Assembly (NCBI RefSeq): GCF_016595435.1
Contig: NZ_JAENIJ010000002.1
Coordinates: forward strand, 191,726-255,725
DNA: 64,000 bases
Source: Luteolibacter pohnpeiensis
Lineage (GTDB): Bacteria > Verrucomicrobiota > Verrucomicrobiia > Verrucomicrobiales > Akkermansiaceae
Direction: 5' to 3'
Shown one piece after another: positions 53,624-62,505 of this stretch. The notes beneath the pieces were generated by a model that ran no database searches, was not told the origin of the DNA, and saw only the letters and a list, made by a program, of their open reading frames with translations. Position 1 is the stretch's first letter. Every line of letters starts with the position of its first letter. The position numbers and the translations under genes were made by a program.

Positions 53624-54706
53624 ATGTCATCCAGCTTCGGCCAAGTCTTTCGCATCCATACTTATGGGGAATCCCACGGTGGTGGTGTCGGCGTGATCAT
53701 CGACGGTTGCCCGGCCCGCGTTCCTTTGACCGAGGCCGAAATCCAGCGCGAGCTCGATCGGCGCCGCCCCGGCCAGTCCGAAATCGTCACGCCGCGCAAA
53801 GAGGCCGACACAGCCGAAATTTTGTCCGGACTTCACGATGGCATCACGCTCGGCACGCCGATTTCGATTCTGGTCCGCAACACCGATCAACGTCCGGGTT
53901 CCTACGATGAAATGGCGGTGAAATACCGGCCCAGCCACGCGGACTACACCTATGACGCCAAATACGGCATCCGCGCTCCATCCGGTGGCGGTCGCGCCTC
54001 CGCCCGCGAAACCATCGGCCGCGTCGCCGCCGCAGCGGTTGCACGTCAGGTTCTCGATCAAATTCACCCCGGGATCGAAATCCTCGCCTGGGTAAAAACG
54101 ATTCAACATCTCGAGGCCAAGGTGGATCCCTCGACGGTCACCGCTGCCGATATCGAATCGAACATCGTCCGCACCGGTGATCCGGAAATGGTTGAGCCGA
54201 TGATTGAACACATCAAAACCATCCGGTCCCAGGGAAATTCTGTCGGCGGCGTCGTTGAATGTGTGATCCGCAACTGCCCGGCTGGCTTGGGCGAACCGAT
54301 TTTCGACAAACTGGAAGCGGATTTGGCGAAGGCAATGCTATCTCTGCCCGCGACCAAAGGCTTTGAAATCGGTTCCGGCTTTGCTGGCACGCTTCTCACC
54401 GGGGCTGAACACAACGACCCATTCCGCAACATCGACGGAAAAATCCGCACCACCAGCAATCGCTCGGGCGGCGTGCAAGGCGGCATTTCCAATGGCGAGG
54501 ACATCGTTTTCCGCGTCGCCTTCAAACCGACCGCGACCATCATGACTTCGCAGGAAACCGTCACCAATCAGGGCGAAAACACCGAGCTCCAAGGCAAGGG
54601 ACGCCACGATGCGTGCGTGCTGCCACGCGCCGTGCCGATCGTCGAAGCGATGGCCACTCTGGTTCTCACCGATCACCTGCTGCGCCAGCGCGCGACTTCC
54701 TTATGA
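53624..54706 (+). CDS. aroC: Chorismate synthase
   Basis: 360 residues. [32 protein letters not shown] and [20 protein letters not shown] are diagnostic. It uses reduced FMN to form chorismate. Its TGA overlaps the ATG of the next gene. Confidence 0.97.
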   Translation: MSSSFGQVFRIHTYGESHGGGVGVIIDGCPARVPLTEAEIQRELDRRRPGQSEIVTPRKEADTAEILSGLHDGITLGTPISILVRNTDQRPGSYDEMAVKYRPSHADYTYDAKYGIRAPSGGGRASARETIGRVAAAAVARQVLDQIHPGIEILAWVKTIQHLEAKVDPSTVTAADIESNIVRTGDPEMVEPMIEHIKTIRSQGNSVGGVVECVIRNCPAGLGEPIFDKLEADLAKAMLSLPATKGFEIGSGFAGTLLTGAEHNDPFRNIDGKIRTTSNRSGGVQGGISNGEDIVFRVAFKPTATIMTSQETVTNQGENTELQGKGRHDACVLPRAVPIVEAMATLVLTDHLLRQRATSL

Positions 54707-55476
54707 TGCCTGATCTGACACTCAGTTCCGCCGCCTTGCTGATTTTCCTGATCTGCATCGGCTTTGTTTTGATCCGCGGGATCGTTCGGTTGGTCATCGG
54801 TGTCGCGGTGATTGCAGCCGCCGCCTGGGTGGCCTTCCAAGCCTGGACGATCGCCCCGGACCTTTCGATCCGCCTGCTCGACAAGCCAGTCGATTGGATC
54901 ACCACCGGTCTGCCTGTCGCGGCGTTCGTGGTGACGTTTGCGGTGCTGCGTTTGATCGCCAATTTCTTCACCCGCCCGTTCGGAACGCCGAGCGGATCTC
55001 GCGGTCCGGTCAAGCTCATCGCCGTCGGGCTTTTCACCCTGATCCCGACGTCCCTGCTTTGGGCCATCGGAGTCGCCGTGATCCACCATTTTGGTTCCGT
55101 CGCGGAAATTCAGGCAGCTTTTGATGCCGGAAAAGAAAAGGAATCCACCATCGCGGCGACCGCTCGGCAATGGAAAGACGTGATCGTATCGCTACTTCCA
55201 GAGGAATGGCTCATGAAGCTCGATCCGTTGACCGATCCCAACCGCTTGTCCTTGGCAAAGCTCATCGCCACTCAACAAAAAGATGAGCTGAAGCCCGCGA
55301 TCGATCCCGCCACGGGTGAGGTCATCCCGCGTGCGATCATCGTTGAGGAACCCGAGCTGCAAAATCTTGCACAGGAGGGACGCTTTGATGTTCTACTCCG
55401 CCACCCGCTTTTCCAAAAAGCTCTCGATGACCCCAAAGTCCAGCGCGTGTTGAAGGAACGCCGCACCGCCCATTGA
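54703..55476 (+). CDS. Membrane protein of unknown function
   Basis: 257 residues from ATG 54703 (overlap ATGA with aroC; a second ATG follows at once). Four membrane helices lie in the first ~135 residues ([40 protein letters not shown]), followed by a soluble region with a Leu-rich C-terminus ([19 protein letters not shown]). CvpA-like spacing is possible. It lies between aroC and gatB and is probably co-transcribed with them. Confidence 0.7.
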   Translation: MMPDLTLSSAALLIFLICIGFVLIRGIVRLVIGVAVIAAAAWVAFQAWTIAPDLSIRLLDKPVDWITTGLPVAAFVVTFAVLRLIANFFTRPFGTPSGSRGPVKLIAVGLFTLIPTSLLWAIGVAVIHHFGSVAEIQAAFDAGKEKESTIAATARQWKDVIVSLLPEEWLMKLDPLTDPNRLSLAKLIATQQKDELKPAIDPATGEVIPRAIIVEEPELQNLAQEGRFDVLLRHPLFQKALDDPKVQRVLKERRTAH

Positions 55477-55479
55477 ATC

Positions 55480-56931
55480 ATGAAGTATCTCGTCACCATC
55501 GGCCTCGAAGTCCACGCCCAGGTCAAAACGAACACCAAGATGTTCTGCGCCTGTGAAACCTCATTCGGTGACGAGCCGAATACGCACAACTGCCCGGTCT
55601 GCCTCGGGCTGCCCGGCGCACTCCCGGTTCTCAATCGCGCCGCGATCGAACAAACGCTGCTCACCGGATTGATGCTCGGTTGTGGATCGCCGCCGATTTC
55701 CAAGTGGGATCGGAAGAACTATTTCTACCCGGACATGCCGAAAAACTACCAGACGACGCAGATGGATCTCCCCCTCTGCATCGGCGGTGGCGTCCCGCTC
55801 TACGAACATTGCTACCCGACGGATCACCGGAAAAACATCGCAAACCCCGGCAAGGTCGTGAGGTTGAATCGCATCCACCTCGAAGAAGATGTGGCGAAAT
55901 CGACTCACTTGGGCAGCTCGTCGTTGATCGATTTCAACCGTGCCGGCACCCCGCTGATGGAGATCGTCAGCGAACCGGATCTCGAATCCGCCGAGGAGGC
56001 ATTTGCCTATTTGCGATCGCTGCAAATGATCCTGCAGCAGGGCGAAGTGTCCGACGCCGACATGGAAAAAGGTCAGCTGCGTTGTGACGTGAACATTTCC
56101 CTGCGCGAAAAAGAAGAAGATCCGCTCGGTGCCAAGGTGGAGTTGAAAAACCTCAACTCGATTTCCGCCATCCGCCGGGCCATCCATTTCGAAATCGACC
56201 GCCAGACCGAAGAGCTCAACATGGGCATTCCGCAAATCCAATCGACCCGCCGTTGGGACGATGAGCGCGGCGAAACTCAAATGATGCGGACCAAGGAGGA
56301 CGCGCACGACTACCGCTATTTCACCTGCCCGGATCTGCTGCCGATCGAAACCGCACCGCTGCTGGAAATCGTGCGACCCAAAGTTCCGGAACTTCCGCAC
56401 GAACTGGCGGCTCGATTTGAAAACGACCTGGGTGTCACCGCCTACGATGCGTCCGTGCTATCGTCCGATCGCAATCTGTCCGCGCTCTTCCAACGTCTGG
56501 CAGCAGGTGCCTCCAACCCGAAAAAGGCGGCCAATTTCCTGATCAACAACTACCTCGGATCGCTCAATGCCAAGGGTTTGAGCATCGAGACCTCACCCAT
56601 TTCCGCCGCCAATCTGGAAAAGATCGCTCAGCTCACCCTCTCGGAAACGCTGTCCGCCGGCCAATCGATGGAAGTGCTCGGCGTGATGCTGGAGCAGCCC
56701 GAAAAAGAGCCGCAGCAAATCGCCGATGAGTTCGGCTTCAAGCCTGCCGACGCTGGCGAATTGGAATCGTTGGTGGATCAAGTCATTGCCGAAAACCCGA
56801 ACGAGGTTGAGGCGATCAAGGGTGGCAACGAAAAGCTCCTCAATTTCCTCACCGGCAAAGTGATGAAAGCCGCCCCCACCAAGCCCAACCCAAAACAAGT
56901 CACCGAGCTGCTCCGCGCCAAGCTCTGCTGA
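55480..56931 (+). CDS. gatB: Aspartyl/glutamyl-tRNA amidotransferase subunit B
   Basis: 483 residues, starting MKYLVTIGLEVHAQVKT. GatB signature region (RNYFYPDMPKNYQ-like KNYFYPDMPKNYQTTQMD) and the YqeY-type C-terminal tail are present. With GatA and GatC it converts mischarged Glu-tRNA(Gln) or Asp-tRNA(Asn). gatA and gatC are not in the window. A bidirectional terminator follows. Confidence 0.96.
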   Translation: MKYLVTIGLEVHAQVKTNTKMFCACETSFGDEPNTHNCPVCLGLPGALPVLNRAAIEQTLLTGLMLGCGSPPISKWDRKNYFYPDMPKNYQTTQMDLPLCIGGGVPLYEHCYPTDHRKNIANPGKVVRLNRIHLEEDVAKSTHLGSSSLIDFNRAGTPLMEIVSEPDLESAEEAFAYLRSLQMILQQGEVSDADMEKGQLRCDVNISLREKEEDPLGAKVELKNLNSISAIRRAIHFEIDRQTEELNMGIPQIQSTRRWDDERGETQMMRTKEDAHDYRYFTCPDLLPIETAPLLEIVRPKVPELPHELAARFENDLGVTAYDASVLSSDRNLSALFQRLAAGASNPKKAANFLINNYLGSLNAKGLSIETSPISAANLEKIAQLTLSETLSAGQSMEVLGVMLEQPEKEPQQIADEFGFKPADAGELESLVDQVIAENPNEVEAIKGGNEKLLNFLTGKVMKAAPTKPNPKQVTELLRAKLC

Positions 56932-56989
56932 TCGAGCTGGGCGGGATCGGGATTCTCAAGTCTCGATTCTAAGGTCACATCTGCCCGAA

Positions 56990-57098
56990 ACAAAAACAGC
57001 CACCCCGTCGGGCGGCTGTTTTTGAAAATAAGCGCTTTTGATCCGGTGTTGCTCTGCAGGGACTCGGTTTGCGCCTCAAACTTTGTCTTGATTCAGGT
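56990..57098 (-). ncRNA. tracrRNA of the type II-C CRISPR system (predicted)
   Basis: On the minus strand, 57096-57080 is an anti-repeat: it pairs with the first 17 bases of the leftward-read repeat in 16 of 17 positions (one C-A mismatch, one G-U). This leaves a 6-bp lower stem, a one-base bulge and a 10-bp upper stem, as in other Cas9 guide pairs. A promoter-like pair (TTGTCG, 16 bp, TAGGAT) would start transcription at about 57,098, exactly before the anti-repeat. The RNA ends at the terminator 56992-57023, length ~105. The body includes AAACCGAG and GAGCAA, which also occur in the 3' half of the repeat. No transcript data; structure not folded. Confidence 0.82.
56992..57023. terminator. 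Bidirectional terminator shared by gatB and tracrRNA
   Basis: Ten-bp outer stem (AAAAACAGCC / GGCTGTTTTT) with an inner CCC/GGG, T runs on both strands. It can stop gatB from the left and the tracrRNA from the right. Confidence 0.9.
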
Positions 57099-57102
57099 CT
57101 TC

Positions 57103-57130
57103 ATCCTATTTCAAGGACCCCTTTCGACAA
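57103..57130 (-). promoter_or_regulatory. Predicted tracrRNA promoter
   Basis: Minus strand TTGTCG (57130-57125), a 16-bp spacer, then TAGGAT (57108-57103); each matches sigma-70 consensus in 4 of 6 positions. Its expected start is within a few bases of the anti-repeat. It overlaps the region that must also hold the divergent cas9 promoter. Confidence 0.55.
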
Positions 57131-57197
57131 GAATAAAATTGCCACTGCGCATTTTCTCGACATTTACCGTTCATCTCTGTAGTTCCGGCAAATTGTC

Positions 57198-60100
57198 ATG
57201 TCGCTCATTCTTTCCTTCGATATCGGTTATGCCTCAATCGGTTGGTGCATCCTTTCCTCGCAGCAAACCGAGCCTGATTTCCTCGGCACAGGCGTCGTGA
57301 CCTTTCCCACCGACGATTGCCTCGCGTCCGCCCGGAGAAATTTGCGTCGCACCCGCCGTCACATCCGCTCGACACGCCAGCGGATCGAGCGTCTGAAAAA
57401 ATGGCTGCAGCATCGTGGTGTTTTGTCGCGGGAGGATCTCGACAAGCCCGGTCATCCTGCGCCTTTTCTGCTGGCAGCAGCAGCGTTGCAAGGGCATCTG
57501 ACGCTCGATGCTTGGCAACTTTGGACCGTCCTTCGTTGGTATGCCCACAACCGCGGCTATGATGGCAACTCGCGCTGGTCCCGCGACGAAATCACGAGCG
57601 AGGATACGGAAAAGGAGCAAGCGGCGCTGGTTTTAATGAAAGAGAACGGAACCGCCACCATGTGCGAAACCGTTTGCGCGTGCCTTAAGCTCAAGCCGGC
57701 CAAGTTCAATCAAACCATTTCTTCCGCGCTGCCCTACAAAACCCTCAACGCCGCCTACCCACGCCGCATTGTGGAATGCGAAGTCAGCCGCATCCTATCG
57801 CCCCTGATCGGCAAAATCCCCGGTCTGGATGCTGAAACCGCCCGCCTCATTCTCAAGAACACTGAGTTGAGTCGTGACGAACGCGAATTGCTCGCTGGCG
57901 CAGGCATCAAGCTGCCCAAACGCTACTTTGGCGGTTTGCTGTTCGGACAACTGGTCCCGCGATTCGACAATCGCATTATTTCCCGCTGCCCGATTACTTG
58001 GGCAAAGGTCTACGACGAAACCATCACCGCCGGAAAAACGGACCAGGAAGCACGCAAACAAGCCGACAAATTCGCCAAAGTCCCAACCGCCAAATCCAGC
58101 GAATTCCTCGAATACCGCTTCGCGCGCATCCTCGCCAACCTCAAGGTCGATGGCGAACCGGTTGATAAGGAAATTCGTGCTGAGCTGTTTGCCTTGGCTC
58201 GCCAACAAGGCCGACTTTCCGAGTCTGATATCCGAAAAATCATCGAAAGCCATCACGGCGAGGCGACGACCAATCTCGAGGCCTACTTCAAACTTCACCC
58301 GGACAGCGAAGAAGCACTGGTGCTCGATCCGGTTGCCGATGAAGTTCGTAAAGCCGAGGGTTCACGCGCCAAGCTCTCGCCGATCTGGAAACACCTTTCA
58401 CCATCGGTAAAGGAAGCGATCATCAGCGAGTGGCGAAAAAACAAGGCGGTGTCGCTCGCATGGATTGCCGAACAATCCGGCGATAAAGCCGCTTTTGCCG
58501 AGGCATTTCAAAAAGACTTTGCCGCGCTAAAACCGAAAAAAGGCCAGCCGCAATTTCCCGACATCGACAGCTACCTCATCAAAACTGCCGTCAAACCAAA
58601 GATCCCCACCGGTCGTGCTCCCTACGCCCGTCCCGTTCTCAAGCAAGTGGTGGAGGAAGTTTTAGAAGGCTTCGACCCCACCAAAGCCAATCGCGCCACC
58701 GATCCAGAAAAAGGCGAAAACAAACCCGCCAACGGTGTCCTTTACGACCTCGGCATTCCCAGCTCCCGCGTCCGCCAGCTGCAAGCCGAACGCCCGATCG
58801 ACCAACTCACCAACAACCACCTCGTCCGCCATCGACTCCTCATTCTCGAGCGCCTGCTGGACGACATTCTCGCGGAGTTTTGTAAAGACGGCAAAATACC
58901 CGATCAAGTCGTCGTCGAAGTTGCGCGTGAGCTCAAAGAATTTTCTGGCAAAGATCGGGTAGCGATCAAGTCAGCAGAAAACGCCAAACTCGCACAGCAC
59001 AAGGCGGCCGAAAAACGCCTGAGGAACAAAGGTATTGAACCGACCTACAGTCTAATCAGAAAATGCAGAATTGCGATGGATCTCGATTGGCTATGCCCTT
59101 TCACCCATCGAAAGTATGGGGAATCCGAGTTGGCCGATCTCCAATTCGAACACATCATCCCTCGCTCAAAAAGGCTTTCTGATTCGATGGCTGGCTTGGT
59201 CCTAACAAGACCAGAAATCAATGAACTTAAAGGAAACCGAACTGCCAGACAGTTCATCTTAGACTGCGCTCATGACGACAGAATACTTTCCCCGGATAAC
59301 TATGAAAAATGGGTTAAATCACTGAAAGTCGCCCGCAAGGAAACCTACCCGGACGATTACGCGAGACAGAATGCCCGCAAGCGATTGCTTATGATCGAGC
59401 GTTACGAGGAAAAAGAGCGCACCTTTACAGAAGGCATGCTCACTCAGACGAGCCACCTAATCAAAATGGCCTCCGGCGTCATTGGCGATAGGCTTCCCAG
59501 CACTTCGATTGGCATCGTGCCAGGTCCAGTTACTGCGGAAATCCGAAAAGGTTGGAAACTCGACGGAACGCTTTCTCTCGCCAGCCCTGAGGTGTTACGA
59601 ACGAATGGAGAAGTTAAACTCAAGGATGAGATTCGAGGACTCACTCATCTCCATCACGCTCTGGATGCCGCCGTAATCGCTCTCGTTTGGCACTATTTCC
59701 CAATCACCCGACACGGGGAGAATCAAACTGGCAAACTGTGGGCTGCCATGCGGAAGCGAAATCCGAATGCGAGTGAAGCTGCAATGCTTCGCTCAACAGG
59801 CCTTTACAAAACTCGGCTCGGAGGACCACCGGATAAGCCACAAAATCCATCTGCATTCAGACTCGAACTTATCGATCTCGATCCGTCCCTTAAAAACGCC
59901 CTAGCCCGCTCACTCGCCGAAGCCCGCGTCATGCAGCACGTCCCCGCCGATCGCACCGGTACCAAGGCCGAACTCACCACTTGGGGAATTGTGTCCATTG
60001 ATGGAGAAGGCAACCTTGCCCGCGTCAAACTCCAACAGCGGACTTCCATTGTCGAAAACGGCAAACGCAAAACCAAAAAGAAAGACCGCTTGGAGCGAGC

Positions 60101-60497
60101 CGGAAAACTTCTCGGCCTTCAACCCAAGTATGGCCAAGGTAAACTCGCCGCCATTAAAGGAGCCATGATCATCGCGGAAAACTATGGTCTAGCCTTGGAC
60201 CCCACTCCAACCATCATTCCTTTTCATGACGTTACCGTTACCCTTGCCAATCTTCGTAAAGCCAATGGCGGCAAGCCCATTCGTGTACTCCGCAATGGCA
60301 TGCTCATTCGAATTTCTTCATGGAAGGGTAAAAACGGAATTTGGAGAATTCAATCGTGCCAGGCATCTATGAAACTGGACCTCGCTAGGCCTCATGAAAT
60401 TAAGAGCACGTGGAGAGAGGTTGCAATCTCCTCACTCACGAGCCGAGGACTCGAAATCATCCCCAGCCGCTACACCGGGTTCCCAGTCACAGATTGA
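57198..60497 (+). CDS. cas9: CRISPR-associated endonuclease Cas9, type II-C
   Basis: 1099 residues, close in size and N-terminus (SFDIGYASIGW) to the Akkermansia Cas9. RuvC-I Asp8 lies in LSFDIGYAS; the Arg-rich bridge helix is ~44-70 (ARRNLRRTRRHIRSTRQRI). RuvC-II has Glu574 (VVVEVAREL). The HNH domain has His652 (FEHIIPRS, Glu in the usual Asp position) and Asn675 (INELKGN). RuvC-III has His820 and Asp823 (HHALDAAVIAL). All catalytic residues are present, so the nuclease is predicted active. Codon use and GC drop between ~59,030 and 59,880 (HNH to RuvC-III) and again near the end. The stop overlaps the toxin gene tail by 11 bp. Confidence 0.97.
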   Translation: MSLILSFDIGYASIGWCILSSQQTEPDFLGTGVVTFPTDDCLASARRNLRRTRRHIRSTRQRIERLKKWLQHRGVLSREDLDKPGHPAPFLLAAAALQGHLTLDAWQLWTVLRWYAHNRGYDGNSRWSRDEITSEDTEKEQAALVLMKENGTATMCETVCACLKLKPAKFNQTISSALPYKTLNAAYPRRIVECEVSRILSPLIGKIPGLDAETARLILKNTELSRDERELLAGAGIKLPKRYFGGLLFGQLVPRFDNRIISRCPITWAKVYDETITAGKTDQEARKQADKFAKVPTAKSSEFLEYRFARILANLKVDGEPVDKEIRAELFALARQQGRLSESDIRKIIESHHGEATTNLEAYFKLHPDSEEALVLDPVADEVRKAEGSRAKLSPIWKHLSPSVKEAIISEWRKNKAVSLAWIAEQSGDKAAFAEAFQKDFAALKPKKGQPQFPDIDSYLIKTAVKPKIPTGRAPYARPVLKQVVEEVLEGFDPTKANRATDPEKGENKPANGVLYDLGIPSSRVRQLQAERPIDQLTNNHLVRHRLLILERLLDDILAEFCKDGKIPDQVVVEVARELKEFSGKDRVAIKSAENAKLAQHKAAEKRLRNKGIEPTYSLIRKCRIAMDLDWLCPFTHRKYGESELADLQFEHIIPRSKRLSDSMAGLVLTRPEINELKGNRTARQFILDCAHDDRILSPDNYEKWVKSLKVARKETYPDDYARQNARKRLLMIERYEEKERTFTEGMLTQTSHLIKMASGVIGDRLPSTSIGIVPGPVTAEIRKGWKLDGTLSLASPEVLRTNGEVKLKDEIRGLTHLHHALDAAVIALVWHYFPITRHGENQTGKLWAAMRKRNPNASEAAMLRSTGLYKTRLGGPPDKPQNPSAFRLELIDLDPSLKNALARSLAEARVMQHVPADRTGTKAELTTWGIVSIDGEGNLARVKLQQRTSIVENGKRKTKKKDRLERAGKLLGLQPKYGQGKLAAIKGAMIIAENYGLALDPTPTIIPFHDVTVTLANLRKANGGKPIRVLRNGMLIRISSWKGKNGIWRIQSCQASMKLDLARPHEIKSTWREVAISSLTSRGLEIIPSRYTGFPVTD

Positions 60498-60921
60498 TTC
60501 TCAGTCCTTCACTTGCCGCCATTTTCCGCTGACGCTCATCGAAGGACCAAAACTGCCCTACCCCAAGCTCCAGGCAAACTGCCACATGCAGCAGATCCAA
60601 GCTACGGCATAAAAAATCAGCGCCCCACTTTTTCGCCAAGTCTGTGGCTCTCGCCAAGACCCGATCCCAATCCGCGCTTCTCACCACATACAATCCGTCC
60701 CGGTCTCGGTGCATGGCGAGCTCCGCACTCACCCCGTCGGCTTCCTTTCTTGTGGTCGATCCACGCCCCACCCGAGCCTCCAGAGCTGCGATGAACTCCA
60801 ACTCATGCCACACGCTCCAAACCAGAGGCTCTGACGCATTGTCCAACAATTCGCCAGCTCTATCGCTTCCTCCGTCTGCCACATACAAGCTAAGCAGCAG
60901 ACTCGTATCGCAGTAAATCAT
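60487..60921 (-). CDS. VapC-type PIN-domain toxin
   Basis: 144 residues. The PIN acidic residues are seen: Asp5 (YCDTSLLLSLY), Glu in WHELEF, Asp in SLDLLHVA and Asp in SFDERQ. VapC toxins are Mg-dependent RNases that cut tRNA or rRNA. Its start overlaps the antitoxin stop by 4 bp. It is inverted relative to cas9 and cas1, and its last codons overlap cas9 tail to tail by 11 bp. Confidence 0.9.
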   Translation of the reverse strand: MIYCDTSLLLSLYVADGGSDRAGELLDNASEPLVWSVWHELEFIAALEARVGRGSTTRKEADGVSAELAMHRDRDGLYVVRSADWDRVLARATDLAKKWGADFLCRSLDLLHVAVCLELGVGQFWSFDERQRKMAASEGLRINL

Positions 60922-61154
60922 TCCGCCTCCCCGCGCTGCAATAGCACCTCATTCGGTCCTTTGATCTCATCCGTCCCCAATCTCTTCCGAATTTTCCCGA
61001 AATTTGGAAACACCACTGACCTCTTCACCTCGGTAGGCACCAGCTTCCCCACTGGCTTCCCACGCCGCGTTAGCACGATCTCCTCTCCCTTCTCCACCTC
61101 CGCCAGCAGCTTCGCCAAATGATGCTGCGCCTCTCTGACCGTTGCCGTTTTCAT
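60918..61154 (-). CDS. Phd/YefM-type antitoxin
   Basis: 78 residues from ATG 61154 (MKTATVREAQHHLAKLLAEV, then EEIVLTRRGKPVGKLVP), the Phd/YefM fold, followed by a short Lys/Arg tail that should wrap the toxin. It is the first gene of the pair and would repress its own promoter, in front of which lies a palindrome. A start further upstream (GTG/TTG 61175) is less likely because the family starts at MKTATV. Confidence 0.9.
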   Translation of the reverse strand: MKTATVREAQHHLAKLLAEVEKGEEIVLTRRGKPVGKLVPTEVKRSVVFPNFGKIRKRLGTDEIKGPNEVLLQRGEAE

Positions 61155-61165
61155 TGTTGCACAAA

Positions 61166-61191
61166 TGACGCACATCTGTTCACATGCGTCA
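61166..61191. promoter_or_regulatory. Palindrome between the antitoxin and cas1
   Basis: TGACGCA and TGCGTCA, perfect 7-bp arms 12 bases apart, lie 11 bp from the antitoxin ATG and 15 bp from the cas1 GTG. Toxin-antitoxin complexes bind such palindromes to repress their own operon. Its position in the only gap before cas1 means that binding would also affect cas1 unless cas1 is read through from cas9. Confidence 0.6.
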
Positions 61192-61206
61192 ATTCACGAA
61201 AATTAG

Positions 61207-62127
61207 GTGTCTTATCACATCGTCAGCATCGACGCACCTGACTGCTCTCTTTCCTGCAAAGATGGCCAGCTCACCTGCAAGTCCGCAGAGGGAAATAAAA
61301 CCATCCCGCTCGAAGACGTCGCCGCCGTCATCATCACCTCTTTCTCTGTATCCATTCATTCCAAGCTCCTGCTCGAAGCCGCGCGGCACGGCGTGGGCCT
61401 TGTCATTTGCGAAAATTTTAAACCCGCTTCGCTCGTCCTCCCCGCCAATCGCTCCACCGACACGCTCCTTACCAAATCCCAGGCCTACATCACCGCTCAA
61501 CTGCGCAAACGCCTTTGGCAAAAAACCGTCGAGGCGAAATGCCGCAACCAACACTCCCTCGCTGCCGAGCTCGCACCGAATGATTCTCGGCTCGAAAAAC
61601 TCGATCGCATTGCCCGTAGTGTTCACCCTTCGAAAGAATCCGAATGTGCCAAGATTTTCTGGCGAATTTACGCCGAACACGTCGCCGAAACCGATGATTT
61701 TCGCCGCGGACGCCACGAAGGCGGACCCAATCCGCTGCTTAATTACGGCTACGCCGTTCTCCTTTCCACCATTCTACAGAATCTTTTCGCCATCGGCCTC
61801 GATCCCACCTTTGGCATCTTCCACGTTCCCCGCGAGCAATCCACTCCGCTCGCCTATGATTTGATGGAACCTTTCCGTCCCTGCGTCGACTGGCGGGTGG
61901 CCGAGTGGATTCACCGTCATCCCGATGAAAAAGACTGGCAAGTCACCCGCGAATTCCGGCAATGGGTCACCGCCTTCCCCTTGGAAAAAGTCGACTGGTT
62001 CGAGCTCACGCTCGACGTTCGCGGAGTCATCGAAGGCGTCATCCGCTCTTTCCGCCAAGCTGTCGTTACGGCCCAATCCGGCCCCTACAAACCATGGACC
62101 CGAACCCTTACAAAATGGGCTGGCTAA
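61207..62127 (+). CDS. cas1: CRISPR integrase Cas1 (type II)
   Basis: 306 residues from GTG 61207 (SYHIVSIDAPDCSLSCKDG). The all-helical catalytic part has NPLLNYGYAVLLS (metal Glu helix region), IFHVPREQS (His) and LAYDLMEPFRPCVD (Asp). Cas1 with Cas2 inserts spacers at the leader end. No ATG is in frame near the family start. Overlaps cas2. Confidence 0.95.
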   Translation: MSYHIVSIDAPDCSLSCKDGQLTCKSAEGNKTIPLEDVAAVIITSFSVSIHSKLLLEAARHGVGLVICENFKPASLVLPANRSTDTLLTKSQAYITAQLRKRLWQKTVEAKCRNQHSLAAELAPNDSRLEKLDRIARSVHPSKESECAKIFWRIYAEHVAETDDFRRGRHEGGPNPLLNYGYAVLLSTILQNLFAIGLDPTFGIFHVPREQSTPLAYDLMEPFRPCVDWRVAEWIHRHPDEKDWQVTREFRQWVTAFPLEKVDWFELTLDVRGVIEGVIRSFRQAVVTAQSGPYKPWTRTLTKWAG

Positions 62128-62429
62128 TGGTCGCCTTCGATCTCCCGGTCGTCACGAAAGAAGAACGGAAGCGGGCCACCGACTTCCGCAAATTTCTTTT
62201 GGATGATGGATTTCAAATGATCCAATTCAGTGTCTACGTCCGCCCCTGCGTGACTTTCGCCCGGCAGGAAACCCACCTGCGCCGAATTCGGCTCGCCGTT
62301 CCAAATGAAGGCTCCGTCCGCGCCCTCTACATCACCAAAGCCCAATGGGAACGAGCCTTCATCATTCATGGTAAGCCCTCCACCGAAGTTCCACCCGAGG
62401 AATTACCTGAACAAACCCTTCTCTGGTGA
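62094..62429 (+). CDS. cas2: CRISPR protein Cas2 (type II)
   Basis: 111 residues from ATG 62094 (or 104 from ATG 62115, MGWLMVAFDLPV). The ferredoxin-like fold with the first strand LMVAFDLPV (conserved Asp), FLLDDGFQMIQFSVYVRPC and an end strand is typical. Overlaps cas1 by 34 or 13 bases. It bridges the Cas1 dimers in integration. Confidence 0.93.
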   Translation: MDPNPYKMGWLMVAFDLPVVTKEERKRATDFRKFLLDDGFQMIQFSVYVRPCVTFARQETHLRRIRLAVPNEGSVRALYITKAQWERAFIIHGKPSTEVPPEELPEQTLLW

Positions 62430-62475
62430 AAATTCTCGTTTCTTGCATCTCGTCAGAAGTGGCTCAGAATGAATG

Positions 62476-62505
62476 CCGAGCGGAGCACTAGTTTGCTCCG
62501 CTCGG
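62476..62505. repeat. Inverted partial repeat at the cas2-side end of the array
   Basis: CCGAGCGGAGCA (62476-62487), a 6-base loop, then TGCTCCGCTCGG (62494-62505). The second arm is inside the first CRISPR repeat; the first lies outside the array. It is a perfect 12-bp hairpin. In leftward RNA it would fold the last repeat onto the trailer and may protect the end or stop transcription. Confidence 0.9.

Noticed and set aside
57080..57180. tracrRNA transcribed rightwards from the same anti-repeat
   Set aside because: The plus-strand RNA would pair only with the distal part of a rightward repeat, has no terminator before cas9, and lacks a promoter as well placed as on the minus strand.
57022..57300. 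92-codon frame across the cas9 start
   Set aside because: It overlaps the tracrRNA and the cas9 N-terminus out of frame; cas9 begins cleanly at 57198.
60918..61175. Longer antitoxin beginning at 61175
   Set aside because: The family begins at MKTATV, with ATG at 61154; the extra residues are not antitoxin-like.
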